From JAMXLO01 sp041487355 (lineage in GTDB: Bacteria; Pseudomonadota; Alphaproteobacteria; Acetobacterales; Acetobacteraceae): DNA of 55,543 nucleotides. The first letter of the stretch is position 1; the number at the start of each line of letters is the position of its first letter. The translations under genes were made by a program, and so were the position numbers. Positions 1-7,262 of the stretch are shown here, in pieces. The DNA lies in assembly GCA_041487355.1 (NCBI GenBank), contig JBGPND010000011.1:1-55543 (forward strand), read 5' to 3'. The notes under the pieces were generated by a model. It had not been told where the DNA came from. It did not search any database and saw nothing but the letters and a program-made list of their open reading frames with translations.

Positions 1-1190
1 AGCACGTAGTGGAAATGCGCTATTACGTAGTAGGTGTTGTGCACGATCTGGTCGATGCCGGCATTGGCCACCACGACGCCGGTGACGCCGCCGATGGTGA
101 ACACAAACAGGAAGCCGATCGCCCACAGCATCGGCGTCTTGAACTCGATCGAGCCGCCCCACATCGTCGCGATCCACGAGAATATCTTGATGCCGGTCGG
201 TACCGCGATGACCATCGTGGCGGCCATGAAGTAGGCGCGCGTGTCGACGTCGATCCCCGAGATGAACATGTGGTGCGCCCACACCACGAAGCCGATCACG
301 CCGATCGCCACCATGGCATAGGCCATGCCGAGATAGCCGAAGATCGGCTTGCGGCTGAAGGTCGAGATCACGTGGCTGATGATGCCGAAGCCCGGCACGA
401 TCATGATGTAGACTTCGGGGTGGCCGAAGAACCAGAACAAATGCTGGAACAGCACCGGGTCGCCGCCGCCTGACGGGTCAAAGAAGGCGGTGCCGAAATT
501 GCGGTCGCAGATCAGCATGGTGATCGCGCCGGCCAGCACCGGGATCGACAGCAGCAGCAGGAATGCCGTGACCAGAATGCTCCAGACGAACAGCGGCATC
601 TTGTGCAGCGTCATGCCCGGCGCGCGCATGTTGAAGATGGTCGTGATGAAGTTGATCGCGCCGAGCAGCGAGCTGGCGCCGGCCAGGTGCAGCGCGAACA
701 GCGTGCAGTCCATGCCGATGCCCGGCTCGTAGGTCGGGTTCGACAGCGGCGGATAGAGTGTCCAGCCGGAGCCCGACTCGCCCATGAACAACCCGGTCAT
801 GATCAGGATGAAGGCCGGCGGCAGCAGCCAGAAGCTGATGTTGTTCAGCCGGGGGAACGCCATGTCCGGCGCGCCGATCAGCAGGGGGACGAACCAGTTG
901 CCGAACCCACCGATCGCCGCCGGCATCACGGAGAAGAAGATCATCAGCAGCCCGTGGGACGTGATGATCGTGTTCCACTCCTGCCCGTCGCTCACGACGT
1001 GGCTGCCCGGGAAGTTGAGCTGGGCGCGCATGATCTCCGACAGGATGCCGCCGACCACGCCGCCGACCACCGCGAAGCTCAGGTAGAGCGTGCCGATGTC
1101 CTTGTGGTTCGTGCTGCACAGCCAGCGAACGAAGAAGCTGGGCTTGTGATCATGATGATCGTGGGCATGGTCGTGGGTGGTTGCCGACAT
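1..1190 (-). CDS. ctaD: Cytochrome c oxidase subunit I (aa3-type), partial
   Basis: Catalytic haem-copper subunit of the terminal oxidase, an inner-membrane protein that reduces O2 to water and pumps protons. 396 codons are visible and the C-terminus lies beyond the left edge. After a His-rich N-terminus the usual landmarks follow in order: WLCSTNHKDIGTLY near residue 25, the low-spin haem ligand H79 in TSHGLLMIFF, the HPEVY motif (CuB ligand H257, cross-linked Y261), the CuB pair H306-H307 in WAHHMF, and H392/H394 in HFHYV at the window edge (haem a3 and haem a ligands). It follows ctaC after 32 bases on the same strand, so the two are probably co-transcribed. The family is certain; only the symbol choice (ctaD/coxA) is convention. 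Confidence 0.97.
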   Translation of the reverse strand, partial: MSATTHDHAHDHHDHKPSFFVRWLCSTNHKDIGTLYLSFAVVGGVVGGILSEIMRAQLNFPGSHVVSDGQEWNTIITSHGLLMIFFSVMPAAIGGFGNWFVPLLIGAPDMAFPRLNNISFWLLPPAFILIMTGLFMGESGSGWTLYPPLSNPTYEPGIGMDCTLFALHLAGASSLLGAINFITTIFNMRAPGMTLHKMPLFVWSILVTAFLLLLSIPVLAGAITMLICDRNFGTAFFDPSGGGDPVLFQHLFWFFGHPEVYIMIVPGFGIISHVISTFSRKPIFGYLGMAYAMVAIGVIGFVVWAHHMFISGIDVDTRAYFMAATMVIAVPTGIKIFSWIATMWGGSIEFKTPMLWAIGFLFVFTIGGVTGVVVANAGIDQIVHNTYYVIAHFHYV

Positions 1191-1222
1191 CGTCCGTCTC
1201 CTTCACGCACCGACCCGCCGGG

Positions 1223-2125
1223 TCAGCGCTGAACTCCTGCCGTGGCCAAAAGGCGCGGCTCGCTCGTCCCCCGGGACAACCCCGGATCCAGTCCGGGGCC
1301 GGGGGCTGGCTCTGCGGCATCCGAGAACTTGGTCTTCGCCTCGTTCAGCCAGGCGTCGAATTCCTGCGGGGACACGGCGTGCACGACGATTGGCATGCGG
1401 CTGTGGTTGGTGCCGCAGATCTGGTTGCACTCGCCGTAGAACACGCCCGGCTTGTCCACCCGGAACCAGGTTTCGATCGTCCGTCCGGGAATCGCATAGC
1501 GCTGAACGCCAAGCGATGGAACGAACCAGCTATGGATGACGTCCGCACTGGTCTGCAGCACGCGGATGTTCTTGCCCACCGGGACGACGAGCTGGTTATC
1601 GACATCGAGCATGCGGAGCTGACCAGGCTTCAGCTGATCATCCGGAATGACGTAGCTCGAGAAGTCGATGTTGTTCTTGTCCGGGTAGCTGTATTCCCAG
1701 TACCACTGATGCGCCGTCACCTTGATCGTCAGGTCGGCGTCGCGCGTCCGGTCCTCGTAGTAGACCAGGCGGAACGACGGGATCGCCATCACCACGAGGA
1801 TCAGCACGGGGATCACGGTCCAGGCGATCTCGAGCAGCGTGTGGTGAGCGGTCCGGCTCGGCACCGGGTTGCGCTTCGCGTTGTAGCGCCACATCACCCA
1901 GACCAGCAGCCCGGTGACGAACAGCGTGATCAGCGTGATGATCACCAGCACCAGGTTGTGCAGATCGATCTGCTGCTGCTTCACCGGCCCAAAGGCCGGC
2001 TGCATGCCCATCTCCCACGGCCGCGGCGCGCCAACCACCTGGGCCAGCGCCACCCCGCCCGGGGCCGCCATGATCATCAGCAATGCGGCGAGCAGCCGCC
2101 GGTATCGCAACATCGGCCGATCCAT
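1223..2125 (-). CDS. ctaC: Cytochrome c oxidase subunit II
   Basis: CuA-bearing subunit that receives electrons from cytochrome c. With the chosen start it has 300 residues: a signal peptide (about 1-28), two membrane helices (about 56-79 and 102-118) and a periplasmic cupredoxin domain. The CuA ligands are all present: H198 (HSWFVPSLG), then E232, C233, C237, H241 and M244 in ECNQICGTNHSRM. I chose the ATG at 2125 because a GGGGGACC stretch lies about 8-15 bases upstream; the ATG at 2113 is the alternative. The last 30 or so residues (from about 271) are low-complexity and are encoded by DNA resembling a palindromic repeat, so the tail is probably not part of the ancestral protein. It is first in the ctaC-ctaD operon. 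Confidence 0.95.
   Translation of the reverse strand: MDRPMLRYRRLLAALLMIMAAPGGVALAQVVGAPRPWEMGMQPAFGPVKQQQIDLHNLVLVIITLITLFVTGLLVWVMWRYNAKRNPVPSRTAHHTLLEIAWTVIPVLILVVMAIPSFRLVYYEDRTRDADLTIKVTAHQWYWEYSYPDKNNIDFSSYVIPDDQLKPGQLRMLDVDNQLVVPVGKNIRVLQTSADVIHSWFVPSLGVQRYAIPGRTIETWFRVDKPGVFYGECNQICGTNHSRMPIVVHAVSPQEFDAWLNEAKTKFSDAAEPAPGPGLDPGLSRGTSEPRLLATAGVQR
1280..1298. repeat. Palindromic repeat core (family B-like) inside ctaC
   Basis: The stretch reads CCCCGGATCCAGTCCGGGG, nearly the core of the palindrome at 14765-14807. It lies in the 3' end of ctaC and encodes part of the GPGLDPG tail. Confidence 0.6.
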
Positions 2126-2221
2126 CCCGCTTCGGTCCCCCATCCGGACCCGTCCCGGGCCGGCTCTCAGGAATGTGGGCCTACCGGACCATGTGCGCGA
2201 GATCAAGGTCCCGCTCCGCAC

Positions 2222-2440
2222 ATATCAGGGCAATCGAGTGAATGATGGAAAGGCAGGCGCTTACCTGAAGGTCCGCGCACCGCGCCTCCTGATACTGTCT
2301 TCACCGCTCGTGTTTTCACTCGTCACCCCCGCGAAAGCAGGGGGCCAGCGGCTGGGCCCCCGCTTTCGCGGGGGTGACGAAAGACTTCGGGGGTGACGAG
2401 TGACTTTCAGGCGTTCACTCGATTGCCCTGCCCCACATAT
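2222..2440. repeat. Composite inverted-repeat element (family F ends, family C core)
   Basis: This fills the gap between the divergently placed end of the methyltransferase gene and the start of ctaC. The ends form a perfect 17-bp inverted repeat, CAGGGCAATCGAGTGAA at 2226-2242 against 2414-2430. Inside is a second palindrome with arms at 2321-2348 and 2352-2379 built on GTCACCCCCGCGAAAGC. The right end, read on the minus strand, matches about 40 bases at 37321-37358. It has no coding capacity beyond the repeat itself. It looks like a non-autonomous palindromic element; the promoter of ctaC must lie in or beside it. Confidence 0.7.
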
Positions 2441-2533
2441 CGACGGCGCAGCGACGGACTGCCGGATCGATCCTCTTGTCAGGCCCGAGGACCGCCATGA
2501 CATGTCGCCTCGGGTTTCGCCCCAGGCGACATG

Positions 2534-3199
2534 TCAGTTCCGGAGCCGCACCAGGTTGAAGATGCCGAATGGCGGTAGCGGCTTCGAGGTGCTGCGAACC
2601 AGGTCCTCGGGCGAAAACAGCTCTTCCGCCGCGAAATCCGGATGCCAGCCGAGCGCGCGCGACGCCGGCGCCATGGCCCGCTCGATCCACCAGCGCGGCC
2701 CCTTCTCCGCCCGGAAATGGTTGACGAAAAGGATGTTCCCGCCTGGCCGCACCACTCGGCGCATCTCGGCCAGCAGGGCGCTCGGATGCGGCACCACCGA
2801 GGCCACGAACATCGCCACCGCGATGTCGAACGAAGCGTCCGCGAAATCGGTTGCCTCCGCGTCCAACTCGCGCAACGCCTCGACGTTGGCGAGCCTCAGC
2901 TCCGCCACGCGCTTGTGGGCCTGGGCCAGCATCTCCGCGGAGAGGTCGATGCCGGTGATCCGCTTCATGGGCAGATAGTGCGGCAAGGCCAAGCCGGTCC
3001 CTACGCCCACTTCGAGCACGCGGCTGCCCGGCATGCGGTTTGCCAACTCGACGGCGCGGCGACGGCCGATCGTGGATACGCCGCCGAACACGACGTCGTA
3101 GAATCCAGCCCAGCGCTTGTAGGCGGCACGGACGTCATCGGCGTCCAGGGCGACGCGCGGAGCGAAGCTGCGGCGTGGCGACTCCTGGGTGTGGCTCAT
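2534..3199 (-). CDS. Class I SAM-dependent methyltransferase, PmtA-like
   Basis: 221 residues, the usual size for the soluble phospholipid N-methyltransferases of the Rhodobacter type. The SAM-binding motif I, VLEVGVGTGLALPHY, starts at residue 61. It is followed by an acidic motif II region (ITGIDLSAEML) and a post-I block with VRPGGNILFVNHF. Enzymes of this kind convert phosphatidylethanolamine to its N-methylated forms on the way to phosphatidylcholine; that substrate is an inference from overall resemblance, since ubiquinone and other small-molecule methyltransferases share these motifs. It is a single gene with no obvious operon partner, ending beside the repeat element at 2222-2440. Confidence 0.8.
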   Translation of the reverse strand: MSHTQESPRRSFAPRVALDADDVRAAYKRWAGFYDVVFGGVSTIGRRRAVELANRMPGSRVLEVGVGTGLALPHYLPMKRITGIDLSAEMLAQAHKRVAELRLANVEALRELDAEATDFADASFDIAVAMFVASVVPHPSALLAEMRRVVRPGGNILFVNHFRAEKGPRWWIERAMAPASRALGWHPDFAAEELFSPEDLVRSTSKPLPPFGIFNLVRLRN

Positions 3200-3484
3200 G
3201 GGCTGCTAGTTCCTTCCAGTCGCTGCCTAGACGCCGCGGGCGAGCCGCGCAAGCCCGTATCTGTGGTAAATCGCGGCTATCACGCTTCAAACCCCCGATG
3301 CGGCATCGCACCAAGCCTCCAGATCCTCTCGGACAGGGGGGCGGGCCAGGCGCAGCCGATGTCGTACACGGCGTACGCGCGTGCCCTCCGCCGCGTCGGT
3401 GGCATGCCGCCGACGCCCAGGGTCGACCCGTTCACCCGGCCGGCTGGTTGCGAACCACCGTTACCAGCCGCCGCAGCCGCAGAT

Positions 3485-3694
3485 CTAGTCCGACTGGGTG
3501 AGGTTCACCGCAGCGGTACGGCCATTCTGCTGCTCCTCGACCTCGAAGCCGATCTTCTGACCCTCGTTCAGGCTTCTCAACCCCGCCTTCTGCACGGCGC
3601 TGATATGGACGAACACATCCTTTCCGCCGGTATCCGGGGCGATGAAGCCGTAGCCTTTGGTGGGGTTGAACCACTTAACGGTGCCCTTGGGCAT
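3485..3694 (-). CDS. cspA: Cold-shock domain protein (CspA family)
   Basis: A 69-residue single cold-shock domain, a small cytoplasmic protein that binds single-stranded RNA or DNA. RNP1 (KGYGFIAP, residues 13-20) and RNP2 (VFVHIS, 27-32) are intact, and the protein opens with MPKGTVKWFN as most members do. I chose the ATG at 3694, with AGAAAGG about 10 bases upstream; longer upstream reading would add an unrelated Arg-rich stretch. It is transcribed away from tatA. Downstream on its strand a 7-bp stem (GGCTGGT/ACCAGCC, about 3443-3470) is present without a T-run, so I do not call a terminator. The number of csp paralogues in the genome is unknown, so the symbol is generic. Confidence 0.93.
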   Translation of the reverse strand: MPKGTVKWFNPTKGYGFIAPDTGGKDVFVHISAVQKAGLRSLNEGQKIGFEVEEQQNGRTAAVNLTQSD

Positions 3695-3950
3695 CGACGC
3701 GCTGCCTTTCTGCCTGTGGGCGGGACGCCTCCGGTGAGACGGCCGCCCAATTGTATGGAAGCGCGACGGACCAGTCCGTGACGCCCCCACCCCTGCGGCA
3801 GGAGCCCGTCATTGTTGTTACCGAGTGGACGGTATTGCCTGCCGAAAGCAACGATACGCGGCCCCACCCTTCCTCGCAATCAATCCTACAGCGGGCCGGC
3901 AAGAAACCTTGCGCGCGGGTTTTCGCCGCGGCGGGCGGGCGGTGGCGGCG

Positions 3951-3987
3951 GAAAGCGCTTGCATCCCAGGAAAGCGCTTGCATCCCA
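3951..3987. promoter_or_regulatory. Two tandem copies of an 18-bp sequence upstream of tatA
   Basis: GAAAGCGCTTGCATCCCA occurs at 3951-3968 and again at 3970-3987 (19-bp period). The core AAGCGCTT is itself palindromic, like LacI-family operators. It lies in the 408-base gap between cspA and tatA, about 115 bases before tatA. It may be a regulator-binding site or a recent small duplication. Nothing else in this gap was recognised. Confidence 0.4.
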
Positions 3988-4102
3988 CTGGCGACCGCGC
4001 CATGTCGTTGGCAGCGGACGCTGGAACCACTAGATTGGCGCGAATACGCCGGCGAGGGTTCGGAGCCGATGGGGCGCCGCGGCCAGCCCGCTTGGAGGAC
4101 TC

Positions 4103-4345
4103 ATGGGTAGCTTCAGCATTTGGCACTGGATGGTGGTGCTGCTGGTCGTGTTGCTGCTGTTCGGAGGCGGCAAGGTCAGCAGCCTGATGGGCGACTTCGC
4201 GAAGGGCATCAAGTCCTTCAAGAAGAACATGGCGGAGGGCGACGACGCCTCCATGGAAGCCAGCGCCGACAAGCCGGCGGGGACGATAGCGGGCCCGGGC
4301 GGGCAGGCGACGCCGGCCGGAAGGGAGCACACCGCAGCGCATTAG
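4103..4345 (+). CDS. tatA: Sec-independent protein translocase subunit TatA
   Basis: 80 residues with the TatA layout: a very short periplasmic N-terminus, one membrane helix (about residues 6-20, WHWMVVLLVVLLLFGGGKV), an FGGGK hinge, then an amphipathic helix (SSLMGDFAKGIKSFKKNMAEGD) and a disordered Gly/Ala/Pro-rich tail. TatA forms the pore-like assembly that moves folded, twin-arginine-tagged proteins across the inner membrane. The ATG at 4103 follows GGAGG at about 4093-4097. tatB and tatC, often next to it, are not here; the next gene is an unrelated amidase. Confidence 0.93.
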   Translation: MGSFSIWHWMVVLLVVLLLFGGGKVSSLMGDFAKGIKSFKKNMAEGDDASMEASADKPAGTIAGPGGQATPAGREHTAAH

Positions 4346-4358
4346 CCGTCCTCAGCCA

Positions 4359-4416
4359 CCAGTCGTCAGACCCGACCAGACGGGCTTAGTCTGGTCCGCG
4401 GCAACAAGACGACTGG
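4359..4416 (+). promoter_or_regulatory. Nested stem-loop between tatA and the acetamidase gene
   Basis: Two perfect nested inverted repeats occur just before the acetamidase start. The outer 9-bp arm is CCAGTCGTC (4359-4367) with GACGACTGG (4408-4416); the inner 8-bp arm is GACCAGAC (4374-4381) with GTCTGGTC (4389-4396). The 3' outer arm abuts the GGGGAC (4415-4420) that should serve as ribosome-binding site, 6-7 bases before the ATG at 4427. There is no T-run, so a simple terminator is less likely than a translational control hairpin or a protein-binding site. Confidence 0.55.
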
Positions 4417-4426
4417 GGACTGATCC

Positions 4427-5383
4427 ATGGCCACGCACCGCCTTGCCGCTACGCCGGAGACCGTCCGGTGGGGCACCTTTGATGCTGCCTACAAGCCGCT
4501 GATCACCATCAATTCGGGCGACACGGTCGTGCTGGAATGCGTCTCCGGCGGGCCGGAGGTCATGCCACCGCCCGCCTCAGGGCTTCGCATCCCGCCGGCC
4601 CTGGCGGCGATCCATGCGGCCAATATCCCCCGTGTCGGCGGCCACATCCTGACCGGCCCGGTCGCCGTGACCGGGGCACAGCCCGGCGACATGCTCGAAG
4701 TGCATATCGACCGGATCGAGCTCGGTGCCGACTGGGGCTATTGCGGCTTCCGCCCCCTGCTCGGGACCCTGCCCGAGGACTTTCCCGAGCGGTTCCTCAG
4801 CCATATCCCAGTCGATCGGGCATGTCGGGCGGCGCGTCTGCCCTGGGGCACGGAACTCGCGCTGGCGCCTTTCTTCGGCGTGATGGGTGTGGCGCCGCAG
4901 CCCAACTACGGCACGATCTCCACCAAGGAGCCGCGGGAGCATGGCGGCAACCTCGACAACAAGGAGCTCGGCGAGGGTGCGACGCTGTATCTGCCGGTCT
5001 GGGTGGAAGGTGCGAATTTCTCGGCCGGCGATGGCCATGGCGTGCAGGGCGACGGGGAAGTCTGCATCAACGCCCTGGAAATCTGCCTGACGGGCACGTT
5101 CACCCTGACCCTGCATAAGGGCGGCGGGCCCCGCGCACCGCTGCTGAGCTATCCGCGGGCGGAGACCGCGACCCACTACATCACCATGGGCATGAACGAG
5201 GATCTCGACCTCGCGATGAAACAGGCGCTGCGCGAGATGATCGCCTTCATCACCAGCCGCACCAACCTCTCCCGCAACGAGGCCTACCAGTTCTGCTCTC
5301 TGGCAGTGGACTTCCACGTGACGCAAACGGTGAACGGCGAAAAGGGGATCCACGGGCTGCTGCGCAAGGGATTGTTGTTCTAG
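4427..5383 (+). CDS. Acetamidase/formamidase family protein
   Basis: 318 residues, full length for the FmdA_AmdA family, which hydrolyses small amides such as formamide or acetamide to ammonia and the acid in the cytoplasm. Visible family blocks are FGVMGVAP (about 146-153), the GGNLDNKEL segment (about 175-183, a metal- and substrate-site signature), and AGDGHGVQGDGEVC (about 202-215). The reading frame is intact. It starts directly after the nested hairpin at 4359-4416. The substrate cannot be told from sequence. With the amidase at 7442 and the deaminase-like gene at 12515 it adds to a loose theme of organic-nitrogen use, but these are not one operon. Confidence 0.88.
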   Translation: MATHRLAATPETVRWGTFDAAYKPLITINSGDTVVLECVSGGPEVMPPPASGLRIPPALAAIHAANIPRVGGHILTGPVAVTGAQPGDMLEVHIDRIELGADWGYCGFRPLLGTLPEDFPERFLSHIPVDRACRAARLPWGTELALAPFFGVMGVAPQPNYGTISTKEPREHGGNLDNKELGEGATLYLPVWVEGANFSAGDGHGVQGDGEVCINALEICLTGTFTLTLHKGGGPRAPLLSYPRAETATHYITMGMNEDLDLAMKQALREMIAFITSRTNLSRNEAYQFCSLAVDFHVTQTVNGEKGIHGLLRKGLLF

Positions 5384-5389
5384 CCTCGG

Positions 5390-5418
5390 TTTTCCACAAG
5401 TTTTTGTGGTTATCCACG
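5390..5418 (+). promoter_or_regulatory. Two DnaA-box-like motifs upstream of gcrA
   Basis: TTTTCCACA at 5390-5398 and TTATCCACG at 5410-5418 each differ from the consensus DnaA box TTATCCACA by one base. Between and over them CCACAA (5393-5398) pairs with TTGTGG (5404-5409). They lie 10 bases and more before the -35 element of the predicted gcrA promoter. Confidence 0.5.
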
Positions 5419-5427
5419 ATTGATGTG

Positions 5428-5455
5428 TTGACGGCAGCCTCTAGCTGTATACCAT
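5428..5455 (+). promoter_or_regulatory. Predicted sigma-70-type promoter of gcrA
   Basis: A -35 hexamer TTGACG (5428-5433), a 16-base spacer and a -10 hexamer TACCAT (5450-5455), about 34 bases before the gcrA ATG. This is the best housekeeping-type promoter I see in this part of the window. Confidence 0.5.
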
Positions 5456-5488
5456 ATCTTGTGGTTACACCGTCAAGGGAACCACGAG

Positions 5489-5998
5489 ATGGAGTGGGCC
5501 GAGGAAACGATCGTCCGCCTGCGGGCGCTGTGGGAGGAAGGACTCTCGACCGCCGAGATCGGCAGGCGGCTTGGAGTCTCGAAAAACGCCGTGGTCGGCA
5601 AGGCGCACCGGCTCGAATTGCCGGCCCGGCCCTCGCCGATCCGCCGCGACGGATCGGGCGGTGGTGCGCCGCGCCGCTCGACGCCGCGCCGTGTCGCCGG
5701 CCCGACCCTGCCGCCGCTTTCCAGTACTGGCCTCATCACCGCGTCAGGCCCGGCGATTGTGGCAAACGCTCCGCCGCTGGCACCCAAGCCCACGCCGGTG
5801 CCGCCGCCGGCACGCGTGCAGCCTCCCGCGCCGCGGCCCTATGGCCGTGTCGTCACCTGTTGCTGGCCAATCGGCGAGCCGGGAACACGCAGCTTCCGCT
5901 TCTGCGATGCCGAGTCCGTGCCGGCGAAGCCGTATTGCGCGGACCATGCGCAACTGGCCTACGTGAAGGTGCGCGACCGCCGCGAGGACGCTGCCTGA
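5489..5998 (+). CDS. gcrA: Cell cycle regulator GcrA
   Basis: 169 residues. The N-terminal block MEWAEETIVRLRALW, then LSTAEIGRRLGVSKNAVVGK, is the GcrA helix-turn-helix, and the C-terminal CCWPIGEPG block with FRFC and KPYCADH is the conserved sigma-factor-contacting region. In Caulobacter, GcrA binds sigma-70 and activates promoters carrying GANTC sites methylated by CcrM. Between the two ends is a Pro/Ala/Arg-rich linker. I chose the ATG at 5489 because AAGGGA lies 8 bases upstream and the family begins with MxW; an upstream start at 5459 would overlap the promoter. DnaA-box-like sites precede it, which fits cell-cycle control known in Caulobacter, where DnaA activates gcrA. Confidence 0.93.
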   Translation: MEWAEETIVRLRALWEEGLSTAEIGRRLGVSKNAVVGKAHRLELPARPSPIRRDGSGGGAPRRSTPRRVAGPTLPPLSSTGLITASGPAIVANAPPLAPKPTPVPPPARVQPPAPRPYGRVVTCCWPIGEPGTRSFRFCDAESVPAKPYCADHAQLAYVKVRDRREDAA

Positions 5999-6001
5999 GG
6001 A

Positions 6002-6553
6002 CTACTCGCTGGCCGCCAGACGGATCGCCCGCGGCGTCGCGGCCATCAGCTGGTCATGCGAGGCGGGCCGCTCGGAGCGGATGAAGCCGTAGGACGGGTA
6101 GTCGGTCACGCCCATCTCCCCGGTCGGCGGCCACCAGACCCGCACCGTGGACCAATCGTTGGCCGACGAGACGTCGATCACCGGCTGATCCGCGCTCACC
6201 CGATGGTGCACCCAGTTCGCCTGCGTCACCAGGATCTGGCGGCGGCCAAGCACCCGCGACACCACCGCAACGTGACCGCTCGGCAGACGGCCCGAGCGGC
6301 GGAACACCAGCACGCTGCCTACCGCTGGCGTGCCGCCGCGGCTGTATCGACCGTCCGCCTCCGGCCACCAGTCGGCGGCGGCGCCCCATAGGCGGACGCC
6401 GCTCAGCTCGCGCGCGAAGGGTGCGCAGTCCAGCGGGACGGATCCGCCGACATAGTCGCCTACTCGCGGACCGGTCGCTGGACCTCGCGAGGCACAGGCC
6501 GACAAGGCCAGCAGCCCAGCCAGGAGCGGGGCCCAATGGGGGAGCACTCGCAT
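6002..6553 (-). CDS. CHAP-domain lipoprotein (putative peptidoglycan hydrolase)
   Basis: 183 residues. The N-terminus is a lipoprotein signal peptide ending in LLALSAC (lipidated C20), so the protein should sit in the cell envelope. The rest is a CHAP (Cys/His amidohydrolase-peptidase) domain: the candidate nucleophile C43 in PLDCAPFAREL and H94 in PSGHVAVVSR, followed by the usual ILVTQANW strand. Such proteins cleave peptidoglycan amide or peptide bonds. GAGGG four bases upstream supports the ATG at 6553; an ATG at 6574 lacks a ribosome-binding site. It converges with gcrA, with 3 bases between their stops. Confidence 0.85.
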   Translation of the reverse strand: MRVLPHWAPLLAGLLALSACASRGPATGPRVGDYVGGSVPLDCAPFARELSGVRLWGAAADWWPEADGRYSRGGTPAVGSVLVFRRSGRLPSGHVAVVSRVLGRRQILVTQANWVHHRVSADQPVIDVSSANDWSTVRVWWPPTGEMGVTDYPSYGFIRSERPASHDQLMAATPRAIRLAASE

Positions 6554-6625
6554 ACGCCCTCGCGTGTGATGCACTTACCGGGAGTTTATCAATGAATTTG
6601 TCGAAATGATGCAAGAACCGACTGA

Positions 6626-6983
6626 TCAGGCGCGCTTTTCCGGCAGGCCGAGCAAGATGTGCAGGACATAGTCGGTGTGCGCGCCGACCGCCGGACCGGG
6701 CCAGCCGATGGCGGCGTCGGGTGGATCGCCGTCCAGGCGGATCGCCGGGCCGGGATGCAGGGTGCGGCCGGTCAGCGGTTCGTCCACCGCCCGCACCGAC
6801 TTGCGGACCAGGAAATGCGGATCACCGGCTTGTCGCGATACGACCCGTCCTGGCCGTAGCCGGAGATGCGCGCGATCACCAGGCGCAAATTGGCCGCGTG
6901 CAGAAGGGCGCGGCGATGTAGTGGCCGATCTCCAGCACCTTCAGGCCGACCAGCGGGCCGGCGCGTGCAGGCAGGGGTGACAT
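6626..6983 (-). pseudogene. Remnant of a CaiB/BaiF (class III) CoA-transferase
   Basis: Three pieces of one protein family are recognisable in order but in different frames. The start, GLKVLEIGHYIAAPFC, is coded from the ATG at 6983 and runs into a stop at 6876. A central piece, LVIARISGYGQDGSYRDKP, follows in a second frame. The C-terminal piece (HFLVRKSVRAVDEPL, then IRLDGDPP and GAHTDYVLHILLGLPEK) ends at the stop at 6626. Intact family members are near 400 residues, so two large internal deletions have left about 120 codons. It should not make a functional enzyme. It points away from the amidase operon that starts at 7263. Confidence 0.8.
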
Positions 6984-7162
6984 CTTGCACTCCAGTGTCG
7001 TGAAAAAGTGATCATTGCGGGGTGGCAAATCCGCCAGGCAACACGGTGTCGTTACCACTTCATAAGCTTTTGCCGCCCATATTGCGCATGACGGAGCCGG
7101 CTTCGGCCGGCGTTCTGTTTCCTCCCCGATGTCGCGCCCCATTCGCGGTGCGCGGCCCCCTT

Positions 7163-7200
7163 GAGGCGGTGCGGTCCGAAGCTGCACCGCCTCTTTTTTT
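7163..7200 (+). terminator. Strong intrinsic terminator ahead of the DUF4089/amidase operon
   Basis: A perfect 10-bp stem, GAGGCGGTGC (7163-7172) with GCACCGCCTC (7184-7193), is followed at once by TTTTTTT (7194-7200). It acts on plus-strand transcripts, but there is no plus-strand gene between 6002 and 7263 for it to end. It could be an attenuator in the leader of the following operon or the end of an unrecognised small RNA. Another perfect hairpin, GCCGGC-TTCG-GCCGGC, lies about 50 bases upstream (about 7098-7113). Confidence 0.8.
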
Positions 7201-7262
7201 CTTCCGACTTCCGCCAGCGCGCGCACGGTCGCATGATTGCGGGCATCAGTTGGGAGAAGGCC

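Noticed and set aside
5393..5409. An intrinsic terminator for the acetamidase gene
   Set aside because: The CCACAA/TTGTGG hairpin has a 6-bp AT-containing stem and no T-run after it; it coincides with the DnaA-box-like motifs.
5390..5418. A replication origin at the DnaA-box-like motifs upstream of gcrA
   Set aside because: Only two boxes and no AT-rich unwinding region; promoter regulation of gcrA explains them better.
7020..7200. A guanidine (ykkC-type) riboswitch before the amidase operon
   Set aside because: None of the conserved ykkC or mini-ykkC sequence blocks could be found; only generic hairpins and a terminator are supported.
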